A DNA stretch of 64,000 nt from Streptomyces sp. NBC_00358 (GCF_036099295.1 NZ_CP107976.1:5394001-5458000), one strand, 5' to 3'; numbered from the stretch's first letter, positions 32,095 to 41,437 are shown. Numbers and translations: made by a program. The notes: generated from the sequence alone by a model not told the origin.

Positions 32095-34881
32095 ATGCCC
32101 CCCAACACCACCGCCTCTTCCGGCCAACAGCCCGGCAAGTCCGGCAGGAAGAAGGGGCGCAAAGCCCGACTGTTCTTGATTGTCCTGGTTCTCGCCATCA
32201 TCGGAGGCATCGCCTTCGGCGCGTACTGGAGCATCAGCACTGTGCGTGCCTCCTTCCCGCAGACCTCGGGCTCCATCCGGCTCGACGGCCTGTCGGGGCC
32301 GGTGACCGTGCAGCGCGACGGCAACGGGATCCCGCAGATCTACGCCTCGTCCGACGAGGACCTGTTCATGGCCCAGGGCTTCGTCCAGGCGCAGGACCGG
32401 TTCTACGAGATGGACGTGCGCCGTCACATGACCTCGGGCCGGCTGTCCGAGATGTTCGGCGAGGGACAGGTCAAGAACGACGAGTTCCTGCGCACTCTCG
32501 GCTGGGACCGGGTCGCGAAGAAGGAGTACGACACCAAGCTGTCGGCCTCCACGAAGAAGTACCTCCAGTCGTACGCCAAGGGAGTCAACGCCTATCTCAA
32601 GGGCAAGAGCGGCAAGGACATCTCCCTGGAGTACGCGGCTCTCGGCTTCACCAACGACTACGAGCCGACCGCGTGGACCCCGGTCGACTCCGTGGCCTGG
32701 CTCAAGGCGATGGCCTGGGACCTGCGCGGCAACATGCAGGAAGAGATCGACCGCTCCCTGATGACGAGCAGGCTCGGCCCGAAGCAGATCGCCGACCTGT
32801 ACCCGGACTACCCGTACAGCCGGAACAAGCCGATCGTCCGGACGGGCTCGTACGACAGTGTCACCGGGACGTACAGCCCCACCGACACCACCTCGACGAC
32901 CACGGCGGGCACGGGGCTCACGGGCAACACCGCGGCACCCACCGGGTTCCAGAGCCAGCTCTCGGGGCTCTACAAGGTCCTCGACGGCCTGCCCACCGCC
33001 GTCGGCGTGAACGGCAACGGCATCGGCTCCAACTCCTGGGTCGTCGCGGGCAGCCACACCATCACCGGCAAGCCGCTGCTGGCCAACGACCCGCACCTGT
33101 CGGCGTCGCTGCCCTCCGTCTGGTACCAGATGGGCCTGCACTGCACCGCGGTCTCCGCCAAGTGCCAGTACGACGTCTCCGGCTACACCTTCGCGGGCAT
33201 GCCCGGCGTGGTCATCGGCCACAACGCGGACATGGCCTGGGGCATGACCAACTCCGGGGTCGACGTCACCGACCTCTACCTGGAGAAGATCACCGGCGAG
33301 GGCTACGTGTACGACGGCAAGGTGCTGCCGTTCACCACCCGCAAGGAGACGATCAAGGTCGCCGGCGGTGCCGCCAAGACGATCGTGGTCCGGCAGACCG
33401 ACGACGGAATGCCGCTCCTGTCCGACCGTGACGACGAACTGGTCCAGGTCGGCAAGAAGGCCACCGTCGACGCCGGGGCCCCCGACCGCGGCGACGGCTA
33501 CGCGATAGCGCTGCGCTGGACCGCGCTGGACCCGGGCAACACCATGGACGCCGTCTTCGCGATGGACAAGGCGTCGAACTGGAACGAGTTCCGCAAGGCG
33601 GCCGCGTCCTTCGAGGTGCCGTCCCAGAACCTGGTCTACGCGGACGGCGCGGGCGCCGACGGCAACATCGGGTACCAGCTCCCCGGCAAGATCCCCACGC
33701 GCGCCAAGGGCGACGACGGCTCGCTGCCCTCGCCCGGCTGGGACTCCAAGTACCGCTGGACCGGGTACATCAAGCAGTCCGCCCTGCCCTACGAGTACAA
33801 CCCCAAGCGCGGTTACATCGTGACCGCCAACCAGGCGGTCGTCGACCCGGCCAAGTACCCCTACACGCTCACCACGGACTGGGGCTACGGCACCCGCAGC
33901 CAGCGGATCACCGACCTGATCGAGTCGAAGACCAGGGGCGGCGCCAAGATCTCGACCGATGACATGCGCCAGATGCAGCTCGACAACAGCAGCGAGATCG
34001 CCAAGCTGATCGTGCCCAAGCTGCTCAAGATCGACGTGCCCGACAAGGACGTCCGCGACGCGCAGAAGCTCCTGGAGGGCTGGGACTACACCCAGGACTC
34101 CGACTCCGCCGCGGCCGCGTACTTCAACGCCACCTGGCGCAACATCCTCAAACTCGCCTTCGGCAACAAGCTGCCCAAGGAACTGCGGGTCAAGGGCCAG
34201 TGCCTGTGGGTCGACCGGGTCGACAGCACCGGTCCCGCGGACGAGGACCAGAAGGTGCGCGAGTGCGGCGAGCGTGACGCCGACCAGGCGCAGCCGGACG
34301 GCGGCGACCGCTGGTTCGAGGTCGTCCGCAAGATCATCGACGACGAGCACAACGACTGGTGGAAGGCGCCCACCACGCGCAAGACGACCAAGATGAGCAC
34401 GGCGAGCAAGAACGATCCGATCGACACCCGGGACGAGCTGTTCCTCCAGGCCATGACGGACGCCCGCTGGGAGCTGACCGCCAAGCTCGGCAAGGACATC
34501 GACACCTGGAACTGGGGCCGGCTGCACCGCCTGTTCCTGAAGAACCAGACCCTCGGTACCGAAGGCCCCGGCTTCCTGCAGTACATGCTCAACCGCGGCC
34601 CCTGGAAGCTCAGCGGCGGCGAGGCGACGGTCAACGCGACCGGCTGGAACGCGGCGGGCGGCTACGGAGTGGTCTGGGTCCCGTCCATGCGGATGGTCGT
34701 CAACCTCCAGGACCTCGACAAGTCCAAGTGGATCAACCTCTCGGGCGCCTCGGGGCACGCCTACAGCGCGCACTACACCGACCAGACGGAGAAGTGGGCC
34801 AAGGGTGAGCTCCTGCCGTGGGCCTTCACCAAGAAGGCCGTCGACAAGAAGACCACCGACACCCTGGTCCTGAAACCGTGA
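32095..34881 (+). CDS. penicillin acylase-family N-terminal nucleophile hydrolase, membrane-anchored
   Basis: 928 residues. A Lys/Arg-rich N-terminus and one hydrophobic anchor (LFLIVLVLAIIGGIAFGAYW, ~26-45) precede an α-chain, spacer and β-chain. The nucleophile is Ser312 in GIGSNSWVVAGSHT, the Gly-Ser-Asn-x-Trp autocleavage site of penicillin/acyl-homoserine-lactone acylases. It should amidohydrolyse acylated amides outside the membrane, for example β-lactams or AHLs. Slightly longer than typical (750-850), with a Thr-rich insert near 260. Monocistronic and closed by a strong terminator. Confidence 0.9.
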   Translation: MPPNTTASSGQQPGKSGRKKGRKARLFLIVLVLAIIGGIAFGAYWSISTVRASFPQTSGSIRLDGLSGPVTVQRDGNGIPQIYASSDEDLFMAQGFVQAQDRFYEMDVRRHMTSGRLSEMFGEGQVKNDEFLRTLGWDRVAKKEYDTKLSASTKKYLQSYAKGVNAYLKGKSGKDISLEYAALGFTNDYEPTAWTPVDSVAWLKAMAWDLRGNMQEEIDRSLMTSRLGPKQIADLYPDYPYSRNKPIVRTGSYDSVTGTYSPTDTTSTTTAGTGLTGNTAAPTGFQSQLSGLYKVLDGLPTAVGVNGNGIGSNSWVVAGSHTITGKPLLANDPHLSASLPSVWYQMGLHCTAVSAKCQYDVSGYTFAGMPGVVIGHNADMAWGMTNSGVDVTDLYLEKITGEGYVYDGKVLPFTTRKETIKVAGGAAKTIVVRQTDDGMPLLSDRDDELVQVGKKATVDAGAPDRGDGYAIALRWTALDPGNTMDAVFAMDKASNWNEFRKAAASFEVPSQNLVYADGAGADGNIGYQLPGKIPTRAKGDDGSLPSPGWDSKYRWTGYIKQSALPYEYNPKRGYIVTANQAVVDPAKYPYTLTTDWGYGTRSQRITDLIESKTRGGAKISTDDMRQMQLDNSSEIAKLIVPKLLKIDVPDKDVRDAQKLLEGWDYTQDSDSAAAAYFNATWRNILKLAFGNKLPKELRVKGQCLWVDRVDSTGPADEDQKVRECGERDADQAQPDGGDRWFEVVRKIIDDEHNDWWKAPTTRKTTKMSTASKNDPIDTRDELFLQAMTDARWELTAKLGKDIDTWNWGRLHRLFLKNQTLGTEGPGFLQYMLNRGPWKLSGGEATVNATGWNAAGGYGVVWVPSMRMVVNLQDLDKSKWINLSGASGHAYSAHYTDQTEKWAKGELLPWAFTKKAVDKKTTDTLVLKP

Positions 34882-34932
34882 CACTCCGACGGGCGTCGAG
34901 ATCCTGACGGCCTGAAGCCGGTTGCCTGACGA

Positions 34933-34966
34933 AAGTGGCCCTCCACGCGTGCGTGGAGGGCCACTT
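34933..34966. terminator. 16-bp stem bidirectional terminator
   Basis: AAGTGGCCCTCCACGC pairs perfectly with GCGTGGAGGGCCACTT across 2 nt. It separates the acylase gene from the convergent FTHF cyclo-ligase. Confidence 0.85.
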
Positions 34967-35030
34967 CGCGTCCGCCGTCCGCCGTTCCCCGACCCGTGCC
35001 GGTCGTCCGCCGTCCCGTGTCCGTCGTCCG

Positions 35031-35645
35031 TCAGCGGAAGCGGCGGACGCCGGAGGGGGTCACCACCGCGTGGACGGGCCGGTCGTGCGCCTCCTCCGGG
35101 ACCCGGTCGACGACCTCGGTGTCGTACAGGAGCACCACCAGCGCGGGATCGGCGCCCGAGCGCTCCAGGCGGGCCAGTACGCGGTCGTACGAGCCTCCGC
35201 CGCGCCCCAGCCGCATCCCGCGCGCGTCGACCGCCAGACCGGGCAGCAGAACGGCGTCCGCGTCCAGGACGGCCGCCGGGCCGAGCCGCTCGCCCGCGGG
35301 CTCCAAGAGGGCCATTTTCCCGCCGTGTTGGACCCGCGCGAGCGAGCCGGCTCCCGTGTACGCCCCCCAGTCCAGATCGTTGTCCGCCAGCAGGACCGGC
35401 AGGAGGACGCGCGCCCCCCGCGCGCGAAGCGCGTCCAGCAGCGCGAGGGTGCCCGGTTCACTCCCCACGGAGACATAGGCCGCCACCGTGCGGGCCCGCG
35501 CCAGTTCGGGCAGCTCCAGAGCGCGGGCGGCCAGGGTGGCGGCGGTCTTCCGCACGTCATCGGCCGTCAACCCGGTCCTCACCGCCAGGAATCCTCGTCG
35601 CAACATTCGCTTGTCAGGCTCGGGTTCGTGTCCGACGTGACTCAC
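35031..35645 (-). CDS. 5-formyltetrahydrofolate cyclo-ligase
   Basis: 204 residues from GTG 35645 (CAGGAG 6 nt upstream). Converts 5-formyl-THF to 5,10-methenyl-THF with ATP. Family signs: basic N-terminal KRMLRRGFLAVR, AAYVSVGSEPGT, and the phosphate loop LPGLAVDARGMRLGRGGGSYDRVLARL. Divergent from galU with 94 bp between starts; same pairing as in mycobacteria (Rv0992c-galU). Confidence 0.92.
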   Translation of the reverse strand: MSHVGHEPEPDKRMLRRGFLAVRTGLTADDVRKTAATLAARALELPELARARTVAAYVSVGSEPGTLALLDALRARGARVLLPVLLADNDLDWGAYTGAGSLARVQHGGKMALLEPAGERLGPAAVLDADAVLLPGLAVDARGMRLGRGGGSYDRVLARLERSGADPALVVLLYDTEVVDRVPEEAHDRPVHAVVTPSGVRRFR

Positions 35646-35739
35646 AGCCGACTCCTGTAGTTCTCTTAATCCACTCATATACCAGTGAATTAACCGGAGC
35701 CACAGATTCTGCACATAGCCACCGGTTATGGTTGCGGAC

Positions 35740-36642
35740 ATGACTGAGTCACACCCCAGGATCAGTAAGGCTGTCATTCCGGCGGCAGGCCTCGGAACCC
35801 GGTTCCTGCCGGCCACCAAAGCCACTCCCAAGGAGATGCTGCCGGTCGTCGACAAGCCGGCGATCCAGTACGTGGTCGAAGAGGCCGTGTCCGCGGGTCT
35901 TGACGACGTCCTGATGATCACGGGTCGCAACAAGCGACCGCTGGAAGACCACTTCGACCGCAACTACGAGCTGGAATCGGCCCTTCAGAAGAAGGGCGAC
36001 GCCAACCGGCTCGCCAAGGTCCAGGAGTCCAGCGACCTCGCGACCATGCACTACGTGCGCCAGGGGGACCCCAGGGGTCTCGGTCACGCCGTCCTGTGCG
36101 CGGCCCCGCACGTCGGCCGCGAGCCCTTCGCCGTCCTCCTCGGCGACGACCTGATCGACCCCCGCGACCCCCTGCTGGCCCGCATGGTCGAGGTCCAGGA
36201 GCGGCACGGCGGCAGCGTCATCGCGCTCATGGAGGTCGCGCCCGAGCAGATCCACCTCTACGGATGCGCCGCCGTCGAGGCCACCGTCGAGGGCGACCTG
36301 GTCAAGGTGACCGGTCTGGTCGAGAAGCCGGACGCGGCGGACGCGCCCAGCAACTACGCCGTCATCGGCCGCTACGTCCTCGACCCGCACATCTTCGACA
36401 TACTGCGCAAGACCGAGCCGGGCCGCGGCGGCGAGATCCAGCTCACCGACGCCCTCCAGCAGCTCGCCGCGGACGAGAAGGTCGGCGGCCCCGTGCACGG
36501 AGTCGTCTTCAAGGGCCGGCGCTATGACACCGGGGACCGAGGCGACTACCTGCGTGCCATTGTCAGACTCGCATGCGAACGTGAAGACCTGGGCCCGGAC
36601 TTCCGGGCCTGGCTTCGCCGTTACGTAGCCGAGGAGATGTAG
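35740..36642 (+). CDS. galU: UTP-glucose-1-phosphate uridylyltransferase
   Basis: 300 residues from ATG 35740. Makes UDP-glucose from UTP and glucose-1-phosphate. Nucleotide-binding motif AAGLGTRFLPATKATPKEMLP at residues 15-35, then DKPAIQYVVEEAV, LGDDLID and VEKP. No Shine-Dalgarno sequence: a -10-like TATGGT (35727-35732) ends 7 nt before the ATG, so the mRNA is probably leaderless. moeA follows 5 bp downstream, suggesting one operon with the cell-division/molybdopterin genes. Confidence 0.95.
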   Translation: MTESHPRISKAVIPAAGLGTRFLPATKATPKEMLPVVDKPAIQYVVEEAVSAGLDDVLMITGRNKRPLEDHFDRNYELESALQKKGDANRLAKVQESSDLATMHYVRQGDPRGLGHAVLCAAPHVGREPFAVLLGDDLIDPRDPLLARMVEVQERHGGSVIALMEVAPEQIHLYGCAAVEATVEGDLVKVTGLVEKPDAADAPSNYAVIGRYVLDPHIFDILRKTEPGRGGEIQLTDALQQLAADEKVGGPVHGVVFKGRRYDTGDRGDYLRAIVRLACEREDLGPDFRAWLRRYVAEEM

Positions 36643-36647
36643 GGACT

Positions 36648-37970
36648 TTGAGCAGCGCCGCGACCCGCACCACCGGCCAGGACCAACTCTGGACGGTGGA
36701 CGACCACCTGGAGGACATCCTCACGACCGTCCGCCCCCTCGAACCCATCGAGCTGCAACTCCTCGACGCCCAGGGCTGCGTCCTGGTCGAGGACGTCACG
36801 GTGCCGGTCTCCCTGCCGCCGTTCGACAACAGCTCCATGGACGGGTACGCGGTCCGGGTCGCGGATGTCGCGGGCGCGAGCGAGGAATACCCGGCGGTCC
36901 TGACTGTCGTCGGCGATGTCGCGGCCGGCCAGGCCGAGCAGCCCTACGTGGGCCCCGGCCAGGCCGCCCGCATCATGACCGGCGCCCCGCTGCCGCCCGG
37001 CGCCGAAGCCGTCGTCCCCGTCGAGTGGACCGACGGAGGCCTCGGCGAGGGACCGGTCTCCGGGATGCGCGCGCACAGCACGTCCCCCGAGGGCTCCTTC
37101 GGACAGGTCCACGTCCACCGCCAGGCCGAGGCCCGCGCGCACGTCCGCGCGAAGGGCAGCGACGTGAAGGCGGGCGACCGCGCCCTCGAAGCGGGCACAG
37201 TCCTCGGCCCGCCGCAGATCGGCCTGCTCGCCGCGATCGGCCGCGGCACCGTGCGGGTGCACCCCCGCCCGCGGGTGGTCGTCCTGTCCACCGGCAGCGA
37301 ACTCGTCCAGCCCGACGAGGAGTTGGGCGCCGGCCAGATCTACGACTCCAACAGCTTCGCCCTGTGCGCGGCCGCCCGCGACGCGGGAGCCATCGCGTAC
37401 CGGGTCGGCGCGGTCGCGGACGACGCCGAGACACTGCGCTCGACCATCGAGGACCAGCTCGTCCGCGCCGACCTGCTGGTCACGACCGGCGGGGTGAGCG
37501 TCGGCGCCTACGACGTCGTCAAGGAAGCGCTGACCTCGGTCGGCGACGAGGACGAGGCGGGCGGCGGAATCGACTTCCGCAGACTCGCCATGCAGCCCGG
37601 CAAGCCCCAGGGCTTCGGCTCCATCGGCCCCGACCACACACCGCTGCTCGCGCTCCCGGGCAACCCCGTGTCCTCGTACGTCTCCTTCGAACTCTTCGTG
37701 CGGCCCGCGATCCGCACACTGATGGGTCTGCAGGACGTCCACCGGCCCACGACCAGGGCGACCCTCTCCACCGAGAAGGCGCTGACCTCTCCGAAGGGCC
37801 GTCGGCAGTTCCTGCGCGGGACGTACGCGGACGGCACCGTGACGCCCGTCGGAGGTGCCGGATCCCACCTGGTCGCGGCCCTGGCGCACGCCGACGCGCT
37901 GATCGTCGTCCCCGAGGACGACACCTCGGTCGAGCCCGGAGCCGAGGTCGAGGTGGTGCTGCTCGGCTGA
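36648..37970 (+). CDS. moeA: molybdopterin molybdenumtransferase MoeA / gephyrin-like Glp
   Basis: 440 residues from TTG 36648. Domains of MoeA in order: MoeA-N (LPPFDNSSMDGYAVR, AARIMTGAPLPPGAEAVVPVE), MoCF-binding domain (VVVLSTGSELVQPDEELGAGQIYDSN, TTGGVSVGAYDVVKE, ALPGNPVSSYVSFELFVRP) and C-terminal domain. MoeA inserts molybdate into adenylated molybdopterin. The neighbourhood galU-moeA-...-rimJ-sepX equals that of the corynebacterial gephyrin-like protein Glp, which works with its membrane receptor GlpR and FtsZ, so a divisome role is an alternative or second function (inference). Confidence 0.93.
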   Translation: MSSAATRTTGQDQLWTVDDHLEDILTTVRPLEPIELQLLDAQGCVLVEDVTVPVSLPPFDNSSMDGYAVRVADVAGASEEYPAVLTVVGDVAAGQAEQPYVGPGQAARIMTGAPLPPGAEAVVPVEWTDGGLGEGPVSGMRAHSTSPEGSFGQVHVHRQAEARAHVRAKGSDVKAGDRALEAGTVLGPPQIGLLAAIGRGTVRVHPRPRVVVLSTGSELVQPDEELGAGQIYDSNSFALCAAARDAGAIAYRVGAVADDAETLRSTIEDQLVRADLLVTTGGVSVGAYDVVKEALTSVGDEDEAGGGIDFRRLAMQPGKPQGFGSIGPDHTPLLALPGNPVSSYVSFELFVRPAIRTLMGLQDVHRPTTRATLSTEKALTSPKGRRQFLRGTYADGTVTPVGGAGSHLVAALAHADALIVVPEDDTSVEPGAEVEVVLLG

Positions 37971-37984
37971 GCGGCCGGGTGCGG

Positions 37985-38006
37985 GGGCGCCCAGTGCTGG
38001 GCGCCC
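37985..38006. terminator. hairpin between moeA and moaC
   Basis: GGGCGCCCAG-TG-CTGGGCGCCC, a 10-bp stem, within the 161-bp gap after moeA. Suggests galU-moeA and moaC-mogA are partly separate transcription units. Confidence 0.6.
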
Positions 38007-38131
38007 GGGTCGCGCAAGGGCGCCCAGCTCCTCGCGGAGGCGTGGCGGTGGACGGACGGGCGGTAACGTGTCGCGCACACCAGGCCCACGCGCCGCACCG
38101 CGACGGGCCCTGACCGGGAGCGCCCACGCAC

Positions 38132-38644
38132 ATGACTGTTCCGTCCCGGGGGGAGACCTCCGGACCCCCTGTGCAGGACCGACTGACGCACATCGACGAG
38201 GTCGGGGCCGCCCGCATGGTCGACGTGTCCGGGAAGGACGTGACCGCCCGCACCGCGCGCGCGAGCGGCCGGGTCCTGGTCTCGCCCCGTGTCGTGGAGC
38301 TGCTGCGCGGTGAGGGGGTACCCAAGGGCGACGCCCTGGCCACCGCGCGCATCGCCGGGATCATGGGAGCCAAGCGCACGCCGGACCTGATCCCGCTGTG
38401 CCACCCGTTGTCGGTGTCGGGTGTCAAGATTGATCTGTCGGTCGCGGACGACGCCGTCGAGATCCTCGCCACCGTGAGAACGACCGACCGCACGGGAGTC
38501 GAGATGGAAGCCCTCACAGCGGTCAGCGTGGCGGCCCTCACCGTGATCGACATGGTCAAGGCTGTCGACAAGGGGGCGGTCATCACGGACGTACGAGTGG
38601 AAGAGAAGACGGGCGGCAAGTCGGGCGACTGGAGCCGGACATGA
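38132..38644 (+). CDS. moaC: cyclic pyranopterin monophosphate synthase MoaC
   Basis: 170 residues, ATG 38132. Acts with MoaA on the first step of molybdopterin synthesis, forming cPMP. Hallmarks: HIDEVGAARMVDVSGKDVTARTARASG, RIAGIMGAKRTPDLIPLCHPL and VEMEALTAVSVAALTVIDMVKAVDKG, all intact. Overlaps mogA by ATGA. Confidence 0.95.
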   Translation: MTVPSRGETSGPPVQDRLTHIDEVGAARMVDVSGKDVTARTARASGRVLVSPRVVELLRGEGVPKGDALATARIAGIMGAKRTPDLIPLCHPLSVSGVKIDLSVADDAVEILATVRTTDRTGVEMEALTAVSVAALTVIDMVKAVDKGAVITDVRVEEKTGGKSGDWSRT

Positions 38645-39180
38645 GCGTCGACACCGTCATCGGCGGAACCCTCCCGGCACCGTACAGCGCCCTGGTGATC
38701 ACGGCCTCCAACCGTGCCGCCGCCGGCGTCTACGAGGACAAGGGCGGTCCCCTGATCGCCGGGAGCCTCGCGGAATTCGGCTTCGCCGTCGACGGGCCGC
38801 AGGTCGTTCCCGACGGTGACCCCGTGGAGGCGGCGCTGCGCACCGGAGTCGAGGCGGGCTACGACGTCATCGTGACCACCGGCGGCACGGGGATCTCGCC
38901 CACCGACCGGACCCCCGAGGCGACCCTGCGGGTCCTCGACCACGAGGTCCCGGGCATTCCGGAGGCCATCAGGGCGTTCGGAAGGGACAAGGTGCCGACG
39001 GCGGCCCTCTCGCGCGGGCTCGCCGGAGTCGCCGGAGGGACCCTGATCGTCAACCTTCCGGGCTCCACCGGCGGGGTGAAGGACGGACTGGCCGTTCTTG
39101 AACCCCTCCTGATCCACGCCGTCGACCAGATCCGCGGCGGCGACCACCTCAGACCCGTCGGCAGTGGGGGTGCGAGCTGA
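38641..39180 (+). CDS. mogA: molybdopterin adenylyltransferase (MogA/MoaB family)
   Basis: 179 residues, ATG 38641 overlapping moaC's stop (ATGA). Adenylates molybdopterin before molybdate insertion. MoCF-binding motifs: ALVITASNRAAAGVYEDKGGP, VIVTTGGTGISPTDRTPEATL and LIVNLPGSTGGVKDGL. Forms a coupled pair with moaC in the molybdenum cofactor cluster. Confidence 0.93.
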   Translation: MSVDTVIGGTLPAPYSALVITASNRAAAGVYEDKGGPLIAGSLAEFGFAVDGPQVVPDGDPVEAALRTGVEAGYDVIVTTGGTGISPTDRTPEATLRVLDHEVPGIPEAIRAFGRDKVPTAALSRGLAGVAGGTLIVNLPGSTGGVKDGLAVLEPLLIHAVDQIRGGDHLRPVGSGGAS

Positions 39181-39206
39181 ACAGCCCATCCTGGCCGGTC
39201 GAGCTG

Positions 39207-39866
39207 GTGGACGGCGATGTCGTCCTCCGGCCGATAAGGCTGCGCGACCAGCGGGCCTGGCGCGAGGTGAACCGGCGCAACCGGGACTGGCTGCGCCCCT
39301 GGGAGGCGACCATCCCGCCCCCCACGCCGAGCGGCCCCATCGCGCACCGGCCGACGTACCGGCAGATGGTCCGGCACCTGCGCGCCGAGGCCAACGCGGG
39401 CCGGATGCTGCCCTTCGTGATCGAGTACCAGGGGCGGCTGGTCGGTCAGCTCACCGTGGCCGGGATCACCTGGGGGTCGATGTGCTCCGGGCACGTCGGC
39501 TACTGGGTGGACCAGTCGGTGGCGGGTCGCGGAGTGATGCCCACCGCCGTGGCGCTGGTGAGCGACCACTGCTTCCGTACCGTCGGACTGCACCGCATCG
39601 AAGTCTGTATTCGCCCCGAGAACGGGCCCAGCCGCAGGGTCGTGGAAAAGCTCGGATTCCGCGAGGAAGGGCTTCGGCCGCGCTATCTCCACATCGACGG
39701 CGCCTGGCGGGACCATCTCGTCTTCGCGCTCACGGCGGAGGAAGTGCCCGAAGGGCTGCTCGCGCGCTGGCGCCGGACGCGTTCGGCACCGCCCCGTTCG
39801 GAGCAGGTGGGATCGGAGCAGTCCGGCTCGCAGAACCCGAGCAAGCCGGGCAACACCGGGAAATGA
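39207..39866 (+). CDS. RimJ/RimL-like GNAT acetyltransferase
   Basis: 219 residues from GTG 39207; an in-frame CTG at 39177 that overlaps the mogA stop would add ten residues (NSPSWPVELV) and may be the true coupled start. Ribosomal-protein-alanine-acetyltransferase pattern: DVVLRPIRLRDQRAWREVN, GYWVDQSVAGRGVMPTAVALV (acetyl-CoA loop), HRIEVCIRPENGPSRRVVEKLGFREEG. Lies between moeA and sepX, the same place as rimJ in mycobacteria and corynebacteria. Confidence 0.87.
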   Translation: MDGDVVLRPIRLRDQRAWREVNRRNRDWLRPWEATIPPPTPSGPIAHRPTYRQMVRHLRAEANAGRMLPFVIEYQGRLVGQLTVAGITWGSMCSGHVGYWVDQSVAGRGVMPTAVALVSDHCFRTVGLHRIEVCIRPENGPSRRVVEKLGFREEGLRPRYLHIDGAWRDHLVFALTAEEVPEGLLARWRRTRSAPPRSEQVGSEQSGSQNPSKPGNTGK

Positions 39867-40038
39867 AATAGGTGTTCGAAATGATCGGTGGGCGATCGCC
39901 TCAGGGCATTAAATTCGCGCTCGCGGTGGCCTGCTGATCGCATCGGTCACAAAAAAAGCTCGAAATATCAGCCGGATCGTGCGACACACCGGCCCAATTG
40001 GCAGATGGCCTCACACAAACCCCTCTACCGTGTGAGGC

Positions 40039-41328
40039 GTGAGCAGCAGCGGCCTCATCTACGCAGTCATCGTCGGGGCCTGGGCCGCCTACTTGGTGCC
40101 GATGTGGCTCCGTAGGCAGGACGAGCTGAACGAAGCCCGTCCGACGGAACGCTTCAGCACCGCCATCCGGCTGCTGTCCGGACGGGCGGGTATGGAGCGC
40201 CGATACGCCAAGGACCTGCGCGCACGCTCCGCCGAGGAGGAGGAGCCCAGCGCCGACCCGGACGACGTCACCGATTCGGTGGACGTCCGGGCCTTCGCCG
40301 TGCCCCCGGCCCGGCCCCAGGCGGCGGCCCAGCACCGTCCGCACGTACAGGAACGGGTTCAGGTGCCGGATCCGGTCCAGGCGGAGCAGAAGCCGGGCGC
40401 CCGCGCGGCCGGCAGGGAGAGCGGCACGTACGAGACCTCGGGCACCGCCCGGTCCGTACCGCATCAGTCGGGCCCGCCCGCGTCCACGCCCCGACCCTCC
40501 GTCAAGTCCGCGTCCCAGCAGGCCACTCCGTCCGCGGCGGGGCGCACGCCGGGCGCACGCCGGGCACCTTCGGCCGAGGCTGCAGCGCGTGCCCGGCGCA
40601 CCAAGGTCCTCGCGCGCCGTCGGCGTACGACGGTCCTGCTCTTCCTCGCCTTCACCTTCGGCGCGGTCGTGGCGGCCGTGGGCGGGCTCGCGTTCCTGTG
40701 GGCGCCCGGCGCGCCGGCCGTGATGCTGAGTTCGTACATCCTGCACCTGCGTGCCCAGGAGCGGCGACGCTTCACGTACACCATGGACCGGCGCAGGGCC
40801 GAAGCCGCGGCGCAGCGGCTCCGGGAGCGGCAGCCCCGTCGGCGGGCGGCCGTCGACCCCGCGGCGGACGAATCGGAAGACGGCCTCGGGTCCGACACCG
40901 ACCCCGGTTTCTCGGCGCTCGCCGCGGACCGCCGCGCCCTCGTCGAGCAGACCGACCACGCCGAGTGGGTCGACCAGCAGCGCGAGCGACAGTGCGGTCC
41001 CGCCCAGGGCGACAGCTGGGATCCGGTGCCGGTTCCCCTGCCGACCTATGTGACCGCGCCGGTCGCGCCCCGGGCGACGTCCAGCGTCGACCTGGGGGCG
41101 CCGGACGCGTGGAGCTCCGCGCGGTCCAGCGCGGCCGAACCGAGCGCGCCCGAGGCCGAGCCGGCCGACGAGGGCCTCCCGGAGGGTTCCGACGACGCCG
41201 ACGCGGGGGACGACAGCCGCAGTGACGCGCGCCGCGCGGCATCCGCGCGGCGCGCCCGCGAGCGGGGCCGTACGCCGTTGTTCGACCAGTACGAGGACGG
41301 GGAACGGCCGCGCGCGGCCAACGAGTGA
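40039..41328 (+). CDS. sepX: divisome membrane protein SepX/GlpR
   Basis: 429 residues from GTG 40039. N-terminal membrane helix (SSSGLIYAVIVGAWAAYLVPMWL), a cytosolic stretch beginning RRQDELNEARPTERFSTAIRLLSG, a long Pro/Ala-rich linker, a central pair of hydrophobic segments (~200-235) and an acidic, disordered C-terminus. This is the SepX/GlpR architecture: SepX is a septal protein of Streptomyces needed for hyphal compartments and sporulation, and GlpR is the receptor of the MoeA-like Glp in Corynebacterium. A -10-like TACCGT ends 7 nt before GTG, so probably leaderless. Confidence 0.87.
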   Translation: MSSSGLIYAVIVGAWAAYLVPMWLRRQDELNEARPTERFSTAIRLLSGRAGMERRYAKDLRARSAEEEEPSADPDDVTDSVDVRAFAVPPARPQAAAQHRPHVQERVQVPDPVQAEQKPGARAAGRESGTYETSGTARSVPHQSGPPASTPRPSVKSASQQATPSAAGRTPGARRAPSAEAAARARRTKVLARRRRTTVLLFLAFTFGAVVAAVGGLAFLWAPGAPAVMLSSYILHLRAQERRRFTYTMDRRRAEAAAQRLRERQPRRRAAVDPAADESEDGLGSDTDPGFSALAADRRALVEQTDHAEWVDQQRERQCGPAQGDSWDPVPVPLPTYVTAPVAPRATSSVDLGAPDAWSSARSSAAEPSAPEAEPADEGLPEGSDDADAGDDSRSDARRAASARRARERGRTPLFDQYEDGERPRAANE

Positions 41329-41437
41329 CGGGTGTGCCGCCCGGCGCTCACGGGGGTCTCCCCGACGGCCTCCCTGACCAGCCCGGAACGGATTTCCAAG
41401 CACCTCGATCGGGATGCTAGAGTTTCACTCGTTGCAA

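Noticed and set aside
32011..34884. 957-codon minus-strand open frame opposite the penicillin acylase gene
   Set aside because: It is the antisense of a gene with correct motifs and bias; low-complexity His/Val/Arg content, no ribosome-binding site.
37985..38006. Repeat or small RNA between moeA and moaC
   Set aside because: Best explained as a simple terminator hairpin of a 10-bp stem.
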